Part shown: piece after piece, positions 1 to 7,739 of the stretch
Position numbering within the stretch: the stretch's first letter is position 1
Layout: each line of letters opens with the position of its first letter
NCBI GenBank assembly: GCA_024696355.1
Contig: JAILGV010000090.1
Span: forward strand, 1-34,573
Source: Solobacterium sp.
Lineage (GTDB): Bacteria; Bacillota_I; Bacilli_A; Erysipelotrichales; Erysipelotrichaceae
Direction: 5' to 3'
DNA length: 34,573 bases
The notes under the pieces: model-generated
The model's input: only the letters and a program-made list of their open reading frames with translations
Database searches by the model: none
What the model was told of the DNA's origin: nothing
Made by a program: the position numbers and the translations under genes

Positions 1-475
1 GGCATCCCGCCTTGTTCTCTCCGGCAGGCTTGCAGCCGGTGCGGAAACCGACACTGAAAATCCCGATACCTCCCGCATCCGGAAGATAAAGAACTTTCTT
101 TGCCTGCTCCAGATTCATTCCGACACCGATTGTCTCGGCGCCGAATTTTTCTGCTTCCTCCAGTGTCCTGCGCACGCCTTCATCCCCGGCATCGAGAATA
201 TGGTTGTTGCACAGATTCCATATGTCTGCATGCATTTTCCGGAGCACCTTCACTGCATCAGGATCCATTGCATGCACAAGCTGCTGTACTCCCTGCAGAC
301 CTTCCTGCTTCTGCTGACGGACAAGTGCACCCTCCACATTGGCAATCACATGATCACCGCTGTGCAGAAAATCAAGAACTTCATCTGAAATCAGATCTTC
401 ATCGTTCCATTTTCCGTCCATATATTTATCGAAACCGATATCCCCTGTAAACACCAGTGACACTTTATCTGCCAT
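1..475 (-). CDS. CapA-family metallophosphatase-like protein, N-terminal part
   Basis: The gene runs off the left edge; 158 residues from the start codon are present. Translation of the minus strand shows the CapA/PGA_cap pattern: GDIGFD at residues 11-16, NVEGAL at 46-51 and NNHILDAG at 90-97. These are the metal-binding and catalytic blocks of this calcineurin-like phosphoesterase family, whose members include poly-gamma-glutamate capsule proteins and many uncharacterised enzymes. The start ATG (473-475) is preceded by GGGAGAAG at good spacing. No signal peptide or membrane segment is visible at the N-terminus, so this copy is probably cytoplasmic, unlike anchored capsule CapA. The cupin gene lies 71 bases upstream on the same strand and may share its transcript. 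The substrate cannot be inferred. Confidence 0.75.
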   Translation of the reverse strand, partial: MADKVSLVFTGDIGFDKYMDGKWNDEDLISDEVLDFLHSGDHVIANVEGALVRQQKQEGLQGVQQLVHAMDPDAVKVLRKMHADIWNLCNNHILDAGDEGVRRTLEEAEKFGAETIGVGMNLEQAKKVLYLPDAGGIGIFSVGFRTGCKPAGENKAGC

Positions 476-517
476 GAATCTTCTCCCTGTTATACCACTG
501 TTAAAATCAATCATACC

Positions 518-534
518 GACAGCGTCATGCTGTC
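518..534 (-). terminator. weak hairpin after the cupin gene
   Basis: A six-base stem (GACAGC/GCTGTC) with a five-base loop lies between the cupin stop and the CapA-like start. Only a scattered T-rich stretch follows on the minus strand, so this is at best a weak or attenuating terminator. Confidence 0.25.
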
Positions 535-546
535 AGAAAGAACCGC

Positions 547-894
547 TCACTTCAGAAAATCTTCCCGCATGGGATTGAAAATATCAAGCAGTTTTCCCGC
601 CTCCAGACAGACGCACCCGTGCACAACGCCGTCTTCTTTCAGCAGCGTATCCCCGGCTGTCACAATTCTTGTTTCCCCGTCGATCGTGAATTCAAATTTC
701 CCGGAAATAATGTAGGTGATCTGTGTATGCGGATGGGAATGTGATTTGCCGACGGAACCTTTTTCAAACGTATTTTCCACCGTCATAAGTTCCCCGTTGT
801 AGGCAAGAATACGGCGGACAACCCCTTCTCCGCCGCTCTGCGGAAGTGTATCTTCATACGGCACCCATCTCTGATGCTTTTCAGGAATTTTCAT
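547..894 (-). CDS. small single-domain cupin protein
   Basis: A 115-residue protein with a canonical cupin barrel. Motif 1 includes H52, H54, H56 and Q58 (SHSHPHTQI) followed by YIISGKFEF. Motif 2 is GDTLLKEDGVVHGC with H92. The histidines are a plausible metal site. The open frame extends further upstream, but the start chosen here has AAGGAG nine bases before the ATG, and homology-like sequence begins at this point. Family members act as sugar or organic-acid isomerases, dioxygenases or small-molecule sensors, and nothing here selects among these. The gene is divergent from the amidohydrolase across about 100 bases, and the pair may be co-regulated. Confidence 0.75.
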   Translation of the reverse strand: MKIPEKHQRWVPYEDTLPQSGGEGVVRRILAYNGELMTVENTFEKGSVGKSHSHPHTQITYIISGKFEFTIDGETRIVTAGDTLLKEDGVVHGCVCLEAGKLLDIFNPMREDFLK

Positions 895-922
895 GATCAT
901 TTTCTCCTTCAGTCCTGCCTTC

Positions 923-954
923 ATTATAAAGATTCGCCGGTGCAGTTGTATACT
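923..954. promoter_or_regulatory. divergent promoter region, cupin / amidohydrolase
   Basis: On the minus strand a perfect TATAAT (923-928) sits about 30 bases before the cupin start. On the plus strand TATACT (949-954) sits about 48 bases before the amidohydrolase start. Neither has a good -35 hexamer at 17 bases, so both assignments are tentative. Confidence 0.4.
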
Positions 955-1001
955 GGAAGAAACAGACATCCGCCCTGTCTGCCGGATGGGAAAGGAAAAT
1001 A

Positions 1002-2285
1002 ATGAATTACGCACTGATTAACGGAATCATTCTGGACGGCACGGAAGAAATGGAGCCGCTCAGCGGCCGTGTCATTTTTGTCAGAGACGGCAAGATCGAA
1101 AAAATCGCAGAAAAAGATGCTTCCGTCACCGATTATGAAGTTATCGACCTGCAGGGACAGTATATTATGCCCGGACTGATCAATATGCATGTCCATCTTG
1201 CCGGAAACGGAAAACCACAGAAGAAACAGAGAGACAACACGAAGCTCGTCAGGCTGATCTTCAGCAATCCCGTCAGTGCCCTTGCCGCATATTACCTGGT
1301 GAAAAGCTATGCGCAGATCGAGCTGAACAGCGGCGTGACCACCATCCGCACGGTCGGCGGGCTCAGGGATCTTGATACCAGAGTCAGGGATGAGATCGCT
1401 GCCGGAAAGTACAGCGGTCCGAGGATCCTGGCAGCCAATGAAGGCATTTCCGTTCCGCACGGACACATGGCCGGCTCTGTCGCCATAACGGCATTCTCCG
1501 AAAAAGAAGCGCTTGCCCATGTTGACCATCTGAAGGAAAAGAACGCCGATCTGGTCAAACTCATGATCACCGGCGGTGTCATGGACGCAAAGACAAAGGG
1601 CGCCCCCGGTGAAATGAAGATGGATCCGAAGATGATAAAAGCAGTCTGTGACTACGCACACAGTCTCGGTTATATTACAGCTGCACACGTGGAAAGCAGC
1701 GAAGGCGTCAGAACTGCTCTGGAAAACGGTGTTGATTCCATCGAACACGGTGCCATGCCGGATGAAGAGACGATCCGCCTGTTTCAGAAACGCGGTGCTT
1801 TCCTGACGTCGACACTGTCACCCGCACTGCCGTATGCATTGTTTGACCGTTCCGTTTCCAACGCCTCCGAAGTCGAGCAGTATAACGGCAATGTTGTATT
1901 TGAAGGATGCATTGCATGCGCAAAAGCCGCACTGAAGAACGGGATCCCTGTCGCACTGGGAAATGATGTAGGATGTCCCTGGGTCACCCAGTACGATTTC
2001 TGGCGTGAGCTTGTTTACTTCACGAAATATGTCGGTGTTTCAAACCGCTTTGCATTGCATACGGCAACTCTGAGAAATGCACAGCTCGCCGGCATCGGAA
2101 ATCTGACAGGCAGTATCGAAGCAGGCAAAAGCGCCGATCTGATCGTCACAAAGGACAACCCGCTGGATGATCTGAAGACGCTGCGCAGCGTGCAGATGGT
2201 TATGGCACGGGGCAGGCTTCTGCGCCATCCGAAGGTAAAAAGAAAAAAGATCGTGGACACATACCTCGATCCTTTCCTCGGCTGA
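1002..2285 (+). CDS. metal-dependent amidohydrolase (imidazolonepropionase/prolidase-like)
   Basis: A 427-residue cytosolic hydrolase of the amidohydrolase superfamily. The N-terminal beta-sandwich strand (LINGIILDG) is followed by PGLINMHVHL with metal ligands H63 and H65, K186 in DLVKLMITGG (the expected carboxylated lysine), H229 (AAHVES), H249 (SIEHG) and D322 (GNDVG). The C-terminal ADLIVTKDNPLDDL segment is typical of the imidazolonepropionase-related/Sgx9260-type group, which includes Xaa-Pro and N-acyl amino acid hydrolases. All catalytic positions are intact and the length is normal. AAAGGA precedes the ATG. No histidine-utilisation gene lies nearby, so a HutI role is unlikely. A lactone, hydantoin or N-acyl amino acid substrate is possible but unproven. 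Confidence 0.85.
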   Translation: MNYALINGIILDGTEEMEPLSGRVIFVRDGKIEKIAEKDASVTDYEVIDLQGQYIMPGLINMHVHLAGNGKPQKKQRDNTKLVRLIFSNPVSALAAYYLVKSYAQIELNSGVTTIRTVGGLRDLDTRVRDEIAAGKYSGPRILAANEGISVPHGHMAGSVAITAFSEKEALAHVDHLKEKNADLVKLMITGGVMDAKTKGAPGEMKMDPKMIKAVCDYAHSLGYITAAHVESSEGVRTALENGVDSIEHGAMPDEETIRLFQKRGAFLTSTLSPALPYALFDRSVSNASEVEQYNGNVVFEGCIACAKAALKNGIPVALGNDVGCPWVTQYDFWRELVYFTKYVGVSNRFALHTATLRNAQLAGIGNLTGSIEAGKSADLIVTKDNPLDDLKTLRSVQMVMARGRLLRHPKVKRKKIVDTYLDPFLG

Positions 2286-2309
2286 ATCCGGAATTCCGGA
2301 TTCTTTTAT
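2285..2309. terminator. perfect 18-base palindrome between convergent genes
   Basis: Positions 2285-2302 form a perfect inverted repeat (AATCCGGAA and its complement), followed by CTTTTAT on the plus strand. It overlaps the amidohydrolase stop codon and ends just before the convergent MATE stop, so it probably ends the plus-strand transcript and possibly both. Confidence 0.6.
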
Positions 2310-3661
2310 ATTTCTGATTCTGACCGGTCAGCAGTCTTTTCCCATTTTTTATAAACTGTCAGAGGATAAATTGTTCCGGCAATAAAGCTCAGCGGCCACG
2401 CCAGCCAGACAATATCCAGATTCTTCAGGACATAGGCACCGATAACGGCAGTAATCACCTTTGTCCCCAGCTGCATGAAGCCGCCTGCCACGGATGCGTT
2501 CGTTTTGTCAATTCCTCTCAGTGTCTGCTGGTAAATGCACATAATTCCGTTGAAGATGCCCGGAACTGCCGCAATCAGCAGATATCTTGATGCCGTGCTC
2601 AGTATTTCCGGTGCCGGATTCTGCAGGAATAGTGAAACAAGCTTATTGCCGGAAAGCAGAAGCACTGCCGCAAGAACTGCAGAAACAGCAAAGTCCATGA
2701 TCCATGCCGCTCTGACACCCATGGGAATTCTCTCCTTCTTTCCCGCACCGAAATTCTGTCCGGCATATACCGAAAGAGAATTTCCGACGTTTTCAACCGG
2801 CATCAGTGCCAGCGTACCGATACGGCTGGCAGCGGTATAAGCCGCCATGACAGCCTCCCCGAATCCGTTGATGCAGCTCTGAACAATAATATTGCCCAGA
2901 TTGTTGAAGCCCGACTGCACCGCAACAGGTACGGCAATCGAAGTGATTCTGGCAATCAGACCTCTGTCAAAGCGGAAGTCTTCCTTTGCCAGCCGCATTT
3001 CCTTATAACGCAGATTCAGCATCGTCACTGCAAAAATCACGGACAGGAACTGTGACAGTGCCGTTGCCCAGGCTGAACCGGCCACGCCGAGTCCGAGCTT
3101 TGCGACAAACAGAATATCCAGAATGACATTTGCCCCGACCGAGACAATCAGGCAGTAGAGCGCCGTCATACTGTCACCCATTCCCCGGAATGCATTATTA
3201 AATAAGTAATACAGCATCGGGAAAATTGTCGTCACAAACATAATATGCATGTATTCCGCCGCTTCCTTCATCGGTCCCGCCGGTGTTCCCATCACTTTCA
3301 GGATCGGAACGGTCAGCGGATAGCCGACGACTGCAGTGATCAGACTGATGGCAAACGCCAGATACATGCTGTTGGCGAGAACATGACGCATGGTTTTCAG
3401 ATCATGTCTGCCGAAGCTCTGGCTCATGATAATGCCCACGCCGATATTGACGCCGATGACCATCGTTGACGTAAGCAGGACAACAGGCATGCAGACGCCG
3501 ATCGCCGCCAGGGAAGTCTGTCCCAGCACGCGCCCCACAATAATACTGTCGGTAATTGAATACACCTGATTCAGAAGGTTTCCCGCCAGTGCCGGAACTG
3601 TAAAAACCGTAAGCAGCTTCAGCGGCGTCCCGTCTGTCATGTCAATCGCATTTCTGTTCAT
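2306..3661 (-). CDS. MATE-family multidrug/toxin exporter
   Basis: A 451-residue integral membrane protein with about twelve hydrophobic segments in two homologous halves, typical of MATE exporters. The N-terminus (TPLKLLTVFTVPALAGNLLNQVYSITDSIIVGRVLG) has the usual MATE helix 1-2 sequence, and a matching GLIARITSIAVPVAVQSG segment opens the second half. MATE proteins export cationic drugs or metabolites in exchange for Na+ or H+. The open frame extends 31 codons further upstream, but GGAGGAAACT directly before this ATG fixes the start. The gene follows the Hsp70-like gene on the same strand with about 140 bases between, so it may have its own promoter. Substrate unknown. Confidence 0.88.
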   Translation of the reverse strand: MNRNAIDMTDGTPLKLLTVFTVPALAGNLLNQVYSITDSIIVGRVLGQTSLAAIGVCMPVVLLTSTMVIGVNIGVGIIMSQSFGRHDLKTMRHVLANSMYLAFAISLITAVVGYPLTVPILKVMGTPAGPMKEAAEYMHIMFVTTIFPMLYYLFNNAFRGMGDSMTALYCLIVSVGANVILDILFVAKLGLGVAGSAWATALSQFLSVIFAVTMLNLRYKEMRLAKEDFRFDRGLIARITSIAVPVAVQSGFNNLGNIIVQSCINGFGEAVMAAYTAASRIGTLALMPVENVGNSLSVYAGQNFGAGKKERIPMGVRAAWIMDFAVSAVLAAVLLLSGNKLVSLFLQNPAPEILSTASRYLLIAAVPGIFNGIMCIYQQTLRGIDKTNASVAGGFMQLGTKVITAVIGAYVLKNLDIVWLAWPLSFIAGTIYPLTVYKKWEKTADRSESEI

Positions 3662-3804
3662 AGTTTCCTCCAAAAAAGCGCTCTGATACGTCATACCTCT
3701 GCCAATAACCCGCCGGGGAAAGCCGCATGCAGAAACGCTGAGCTTTATATTCAACTTTAGTTTCCGCAGCCGCAGCTGACAGCCGCGGCCTGCGTCCGGA
3801 TGGG

Positions 3805-5736
3805 TTACTGATAAATATTTCTGTCGCCGAGCGGAATCTCCACAACCTCAGCCATTTTTGTCAGGCATGTTTCGATCTGCTCGGAGATCTCACGTACAAT
3901 ACGTTCCGCAATCTCATCATTCTTTTCCGTTTCAAGGTTGGCATAGAGACTGTCACGGACTTCCTGTGAAATCCTGTTCATGCGCACTTCAAAATATGAC
4001 TTCGGAACCAGCTTTCTGACCGGTCCGGGAATTCTGGCAGCCAGGATGGCTTCCTGCATCTTGTCCTTTCCGAGGGCAAGAACCAGCAGGGATATCACGG
4101 CTCCGGCAAAGATGCCCGGCAGACCGTTGTAAATCAGTGCTATGCCGCTTCCGCCGCAGAGCAGTCCGATGACAACAGATACAATCGTATCGATCATCCA
4201 TGTAATTTCATTAACAGCAAAGAGATCCTTTGTATCAACCCTGAAATCAATATCCGACATGGTCAGATAGGAATTCAGACTCAGTGCCGAATAAGGCACA
4301 TTATGTCTGACACAGATCGGCATTGTGTGCTCTTCCAGCGCATAGGAAATTGTTTTCAGCCAGGATGCGACCGGCTTCATCAGCATCTTTCTGGCCTCTT
4401 CCGTATGCAGATATGCATCAATCTCTTTCTGCATAATGCCGTCAATCATATCCAGTCTTTCAATCGTGCCGTTTCTCCACTGTTCTATTACAGGAAGCGC
4501 AACATTCTCAAGAATCGGATCAACGAATGTGTCCACCGCATTTCTGTACAGTGAAAGAATGTTGTCCCCGACAATCTTCTCCACGGTGCTGCTCTCCTTC
4601 AGGCGTTCAATCTCTTCCTTGAATTCCTTCAGCTCATCATCGATTTTCCCGCAGTATGCCAGACCTCTGGCAACCGAGAATTCCGGTTCACTTCCGCTGA
4701 TAATCACGGCATCTTCAAATACTTCCCGGCACCACTTCTTCACTGCCGGCATCTTGGATACACCGCCCGTCAGGAAGATCAGTTCCGGCTGTTTTTCCGT
4801 GATTCCTTCCTTTGCCTGATAAAGGCTCTCCATAAAGACCTCTTTAAATGATTTCCCGCCGAGACGCTCAACTCCTTTGTTCAGCAGCTTGTCCGCAGTA
4901 TATTCATCCAGACGCAGCGTCAGTCTGACCGGAAGCCTTGTATAACGGATTGTAATTGTCTGCTGGCAGTCATTCTTCTTCCAGTATTCTTCATCAGAGA
5001 AGTATTTCTCCTTCAGTTTCCTGCAGGCAAATTCACAGTAGCTCTTCCATGCTTCACTTTCACTGAAGATCTTTCTGATTTTCTTCGGATCGGATGATGC
5101 ACTGACGGATTCCTCCAGCAGGATCTCGTCCATTATGCCGCCGCCCAGATATACTTCTCCGCCTGTTTTCAGTTCCACTTCCCTGCCGCCCATAATATAG
5201 GCAAAGTCTGTGGTGGAGGAACCGATATCTACAACAAGCACAGGCTTTGAAAGAATGTCATATCCCACCTGCAGATGCTTCGACTGACACGCCGAAACAA
5301 GCGCGGCACGTGATTCCGATATGATCTTTGTCGGAGGATATCCGGTCCTCTCAAAGATTTCACGGTATTCCTCCCTGGCCGCCTTGTCCCATCCGGCCGG
5401 ACAGCCGACATAGAAACTGCAGTCGTCTCCCTTGATCAGATCACCGTTCAGATACAGCTCTCCCAGCACGCCGGCAGCGAAGCTCCTGATATCTTTTGCG
5501 GCAGCCGAATCATAGAGAAATCTGCTTTTGAAGCGGATCTTCCTGACAGCCGCATCAGGATCGTAGCAGGCTCCCTCGCCGATCAGAAGATCCCCGTTTT
5601 TCAGAAGGGCATAAGCCGTAATAAAACTCTTCATCTCACGGATGCTGAGAACTTCGGGAACGATCTGTTCATGTCTGTTCAGTCTGGTAACGGCGCTTTC
5701 CGCATCACCGAGGTCAAACCCGTAATATTTATTCAT
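3805..5736 (-). CDS. Hsp70/actin-like ATPase with C-terminal membrane hairpin
   Basis: A 643-residue protein. Residues 1-365 carry an Hsp70-type nucleotide-binding fold: phosphate-1 loop YGFDLGDAE (5-13), VGCPAGW (110-116), ESRAAL (141-146), phosphate-2 loop VVDIGSSTTDFAYI (168-181), adenosine motif LIFLTGGVSKMP (319-330) and EPEFSVARGLA (350-360). There is no DnaK-type beta-sandwich substrate domain. A helical region (about 365-505), two adjacent hydrophobic segments (about 511-533 and 536-556) and an amphipathic helical tail follow. The start codon overlaps the upstream stop (ATGA, 5733-5736), so translation is coupled to the two-helix membrane protein. It probably works as a membrane-anchored ATPase with that partner. 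It is not a DnaK housekeeping chaperone; no GrpE or DnaJ gene is nearby. Biological role unknown. Confidence 0.75.
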   Translation of the reverse strand: MNKYYGFDLGDAESAVTRLNRHEQIVPEVLSIREMKSFITAYALLKNGDLLIGEGACYDPDAAVRKIRFKSRFLYDSAAAKDIRSFAAGVLGELYLNGDLIKGDDCSFYVGCPAGWDKAAREEYREIFERTGYPPTKIISESRAALVSACQSKHLQVGYDILSKPVLVVDIGSSTTDFAYIMGGREVELKTGGEVYLGGGIMDEILLEESVSASSDPKKIRKIFSESEAWKSYCEFACRKLKEKYFSDEEYWKKNDCQQTITIRYTRLPVRLTLRLDEYTADKLLNKGVERLGGKSFKEVFMESLYQAKEGITEKQPELIFLTGGVSKMPAVKKWCREVFEDAVIISGSEPEFSVARGLAYCGKIDDELKEFKEEIERLKESSTVEKIVGDNILSLYRNAVDTFVDPILENVALPVIEQWRNGTIERLDMIDGIMQKEIDAYLHTEEARKMLMKPVASWLKTISYALEEHTMPICVRHNVPYSALSLNSYLTMSDIDFRVDTKDLFAVNEITWMIDTIVSVVIGLLCGGSGIALIYNGLPGIFAGAVISLLVLALGKDKMQEAILAARIPGPVRKLVPKSYFEVRMNRISQEVRDSLYANLETEKNDEIAERIVREISEQIETCLTKMAEVVEIPLGDRNIYQ

Positions 5737-6605
5737 AATCTGCCTCCCGCTGCCAGTCCTTTCTTCAGCAGTGCATTGTCCATGACCAGGGCAGGTCTCA
5801 GCGTACCGCCTTCACCCGGAAGGATATCAAACCAGGCACTGTCCTCCCTGGAATAGTCCACGGTTTCGATTCTGCGGTTATGCAGGTAATATTTGATATG
5901 TGAAATCGTCTCCATGGCCAGGTCACTGTTTTTATCTGTATATGCGTCCTCCAGCAGCTGTGCCAGGAGCGACAGCTCCTTCTGATTCATGCCGTCTTTG
6001 TCTTTTTCCAGTTCATGTCTGGCATCGATCATTTCCTCTGTTCTGACATCAGACAGCAGATGGTCCGCCGTCAGAAGAATTCCGAGCATATGCCGGCATA
6101 TTTTATCCGGGTCCGCAATTGTCTCCGTCCGGATATCCGATGATTTTTTCCCCTGCCTGCAGAAATTCAGGCCGCTGAAAAACAGGCATACCGCCCCGGC
6201 TGCCAGCAGACCGAGAAAAACGGTCAGATTCATCATTTCGCCAATATTCCGTACGGCAGCCAGCAGAAACAGCACCGCGCCTGCCGTGCAGATGACTCCT
6301 GCCGCAAGCAGGCCGAAGAACAGCGGGCTCTGTCCGCCGGACTTCTCCTGCTTCGGGAATTCCCTGCTGTATACCTTCGTCTCTCCGAAGCTGTCAATCA
6401 GATTCAGTGAGGTTCTTACCGTTGAAAGAATACTGTACGCCGCAGCTTTGACCCGCTCGCTTTCCTCCTGTTCATTGTATGTAAACAGAATTCTGCTGAG
6501 CGCGGAGTCTGCCGCTTTAATCATGGAAGCTGTATCAGGCTGTGACTTTAATGTATTCAAAAATGATTGCTTATCTTTCTCAAACAGTGATTGTAATGTC
6601 GCCAT
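5733..6605 (-). CDS. two-helix membrane protein paired with the Hsp70-like ATPase
   Basis: A 290-residue protein that I do not recognise by name. A soluble N-terminal helical part (1-90) is followed by two hydrophobic helices (about 94-118 and 127-147) separated by a short loop, then a C-terminal soluble part (150-290) with charged helices and a distinctive end: IETVDYSREDSAWFDILPG (247-265) and LRPALVMDNALLKKG (269-283). Both soluble parts should lie on the same side of the membrane. GGAG lies eight bases before the ATG. It overlaps the Hsp70-like gene by four bases, which suggests a stoichiometric complex; its tail could serve as a regulator or exchange factor for the ATPase (inference). 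No enzymatic motif is visible. Confidence 0.65.
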   Translation of the reverse strand: MATLQSLFEKDKQSFLNTLKSQPDTASMIKAADSALSRILFTYNEQEESERVKAAAYSILSTVRTSLNLIDSFGETKVYSREFPKQEKSGGQSPLFFGLLAAGVICTAGAVLFLLAAVRNIGEMMNLTVFLGLLAAGAVCLFFSGLNFCRQGKKSSDIRTETIADPDKICRHMLGILLTADHLLSDVRTEEMIDARHELEKDKDGMNQKELSLLAQLLEDAYTDKNSDLAMETISHIKYYLHNRRIETVDYSREDSAWFDILPGEGGTLRPALVMDNALLKKGLAAGGRL

Positions 6606-6677
6606 AATATATCTCCGTACAGATAAATATTAGCATATTTCCCCGCTGATAATGAGTGACGATATCCTGACATGAAA

Positions 6678-6700
6678 AACCGGCCTGTTACAGGACGGTT
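6678..6700 (-). terminator. terminator-like hairpin in the leader of the Hsp70-like operon
   Basis: A ten-base stem with one mismatch (6678-6687 with 6691-6700, loop TTA) is followed on the minus strand by TTTTT (6675-6679). No gene lies upstream on this strand, so it would sit in the 5' leader of the 6605-3805 operon as an attenuator, or end an antisense transcript from the GNAT promoter region. Confidence 0.45.
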
Positions 6701-6768
6701 CATGTGCATTCATCCGGATTTCTGTTGTTTTTGACGTTCTTACTGCCAGGCCGGTGCAGTCATCTGCA

Positions 6769-6798
6769 TTCAAAATTACTCTTTCCGGGAAGTACAAT
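6769..6798 (+). promoter_or_regulatory. putative promoter of the ParB-GNAT gene
   Basis: TACAAT (6793-6798) is preceded at 18 bases by TTCAAA (6769-6774). The start codon is 20 bases downstream with GGCGGAGG between. The -35 match is modest. Confidence 0.4.
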
Positions 6799-6817
6799 AT
6801 AGGCGGAGGATTCTTCC

Positions 6818-7660
6818 ATGGAAATCAATGAACTGAAACTCAGCGATCTGCAGCCGTCGCAGTTTTATATTTCACAGAAAAAACTGGAGGCTGTTGAAAA
6901 CCGGCTGAACCCCGCAGACCTTTCCGGCTTTGAACCGATCCCCGTGAAACTGCTTGACGGAAGACCTGTCATGACAGACGGGCATACCCGTGCCGCCGCT
7001 GCCCTCAGGGCTGGACTTTCGGCTTTCCCTCTGGTATGGGATGAAGATGAACTGGACTGGGATATGTACCGGGCATGCGTAAAAGCCTGCCGTGAGCAGG
7101 GAATCACCTCCTGCACAGATCTTCTGCAGCGAATCATTCCGGAAGAGGAGTACCGGATCAAATGGGATCAGTGGTGCGATATGATGCAGGCGGAAACAGA
7201 GAAAAACAGAATTACAGTCAGGCCTTTTACGGAACAGGAAATCCCCGACGTCCTGGCATTTGAACAGGCAATCCGCGAAGAAGAGGAATGGGGCTGGCAA
7301 ATTGATGAGCAGTATATCAAAAGCGTCACGGAAAGCTTCCGTGACAGCCGGTTTTCGAATTCTCTTTCATTTCTTGCATATCAGCACAACCGTGTGATCG
7401 GCCGGATTGACGCATCCCTGATTCCCTCCCATTTTGACGGTTCCGTCAAAGCTTATCTGGACTGGATCTGTGTGGTGAAGCAATGCCGTCATCAGGGTGC
7501 AGCACAGAAACTCCTTTCAGCTCTCCGTGCTGCTCTGAAGGAAATGAATGTTGATACGCTGATCGGACTGACCGCATCCAATGATGAAGCGCAGCGGTTC
7601 TACAAGGCCGTGCCTGATTCCGTCATGCGGGACACCGGCATCTGGATCGACATCAAATAA
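6818..7660 (+). CDS. ParB-like / GNAT acetyltransferase fusion
   Basis: A 280-residue two-domain protein. Residues 1-85 resemble a ParB/sulfiredoxin-type N-domain (LKLSDLQPSQFYIS; PVMTDGHTRAAAA with TDGHTR at 53-58). Residues 131-280 are a GNAT N-acetyltransferase with the acetyl-CoA-binding block CVVKQCRHQGAAQKLL (218-233) and the final NDEAQRFYKAV helix. Proteins with this layout occur in Bacillota. The acceptor is unknown; it could be a small amine, an aminoglycoside-like molecule or a protein. GGCGGAGG precedes the ATG. It is a single-gene unit between two minus-strand operons. The ParB-like part may bind nucleotide or contribute to acceptor binding; a partitioning role is unlikely without ParA or parS. 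Confidence 0.75.
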   Translation: MEINELKLSDLQPSQFYISQKKLEAVENRLNPADLSGFEPIPVKLLDGRPVMTDGHTRAAAALRAGLSAFPLVWDEDELDWDMYRACVKACREQGITSCTDLLQRIIPEEEYRIKWDQWCDMMQAETEKNRITVRPFTEQEIPDVLAFEQAIREEEEWGWQIDEQYIKSVTESFRDSRFSNSLSFLAYQHNRVIGRIDASLIPSHFDGSVKAYLDWICVVKQCRHQGAAQKLLSALRAALKEMNVDTLIGLTASNDEAQRFYKAVPDSVMRDTGIWIDIK

Positions 7661-7739
7661 ATGTCCTGCGGCAGGGTTTCTGTTTTTCTGCGGGAACCTT
7701 GAAAGATGCTTAAAATCCTGTCTGAAAAGATTGCCTGCC

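Noticed and set aside
924-1748. A 274-codon open frame on the minus strand opposite the amidohydrolase
   Set aside because: It is antisense to a gene with all catalytic motifs intact, shows no recognisable domain and has the skewed composition of a shadow frame.
1002-2285. Assignment of the amidohydrolase as HutI of histidine degradation
   Set aside because: No other histidine-utilisation gene is nearby, and the family includes many other hydrolases.
3762-3804. GC-rich hairpin after the Hsp70-like gene
   Set aside because: An eight-pair stem is present but no T-run follows, so it is not a rho-independent terminator.
7661-7739. Possible terminator after the ParB-GNAT gene (CCTGCGGCAGG followed by T-rich sequence)
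   Set aside because: The stem is only four pairs with a three-base loop, too weak to call.
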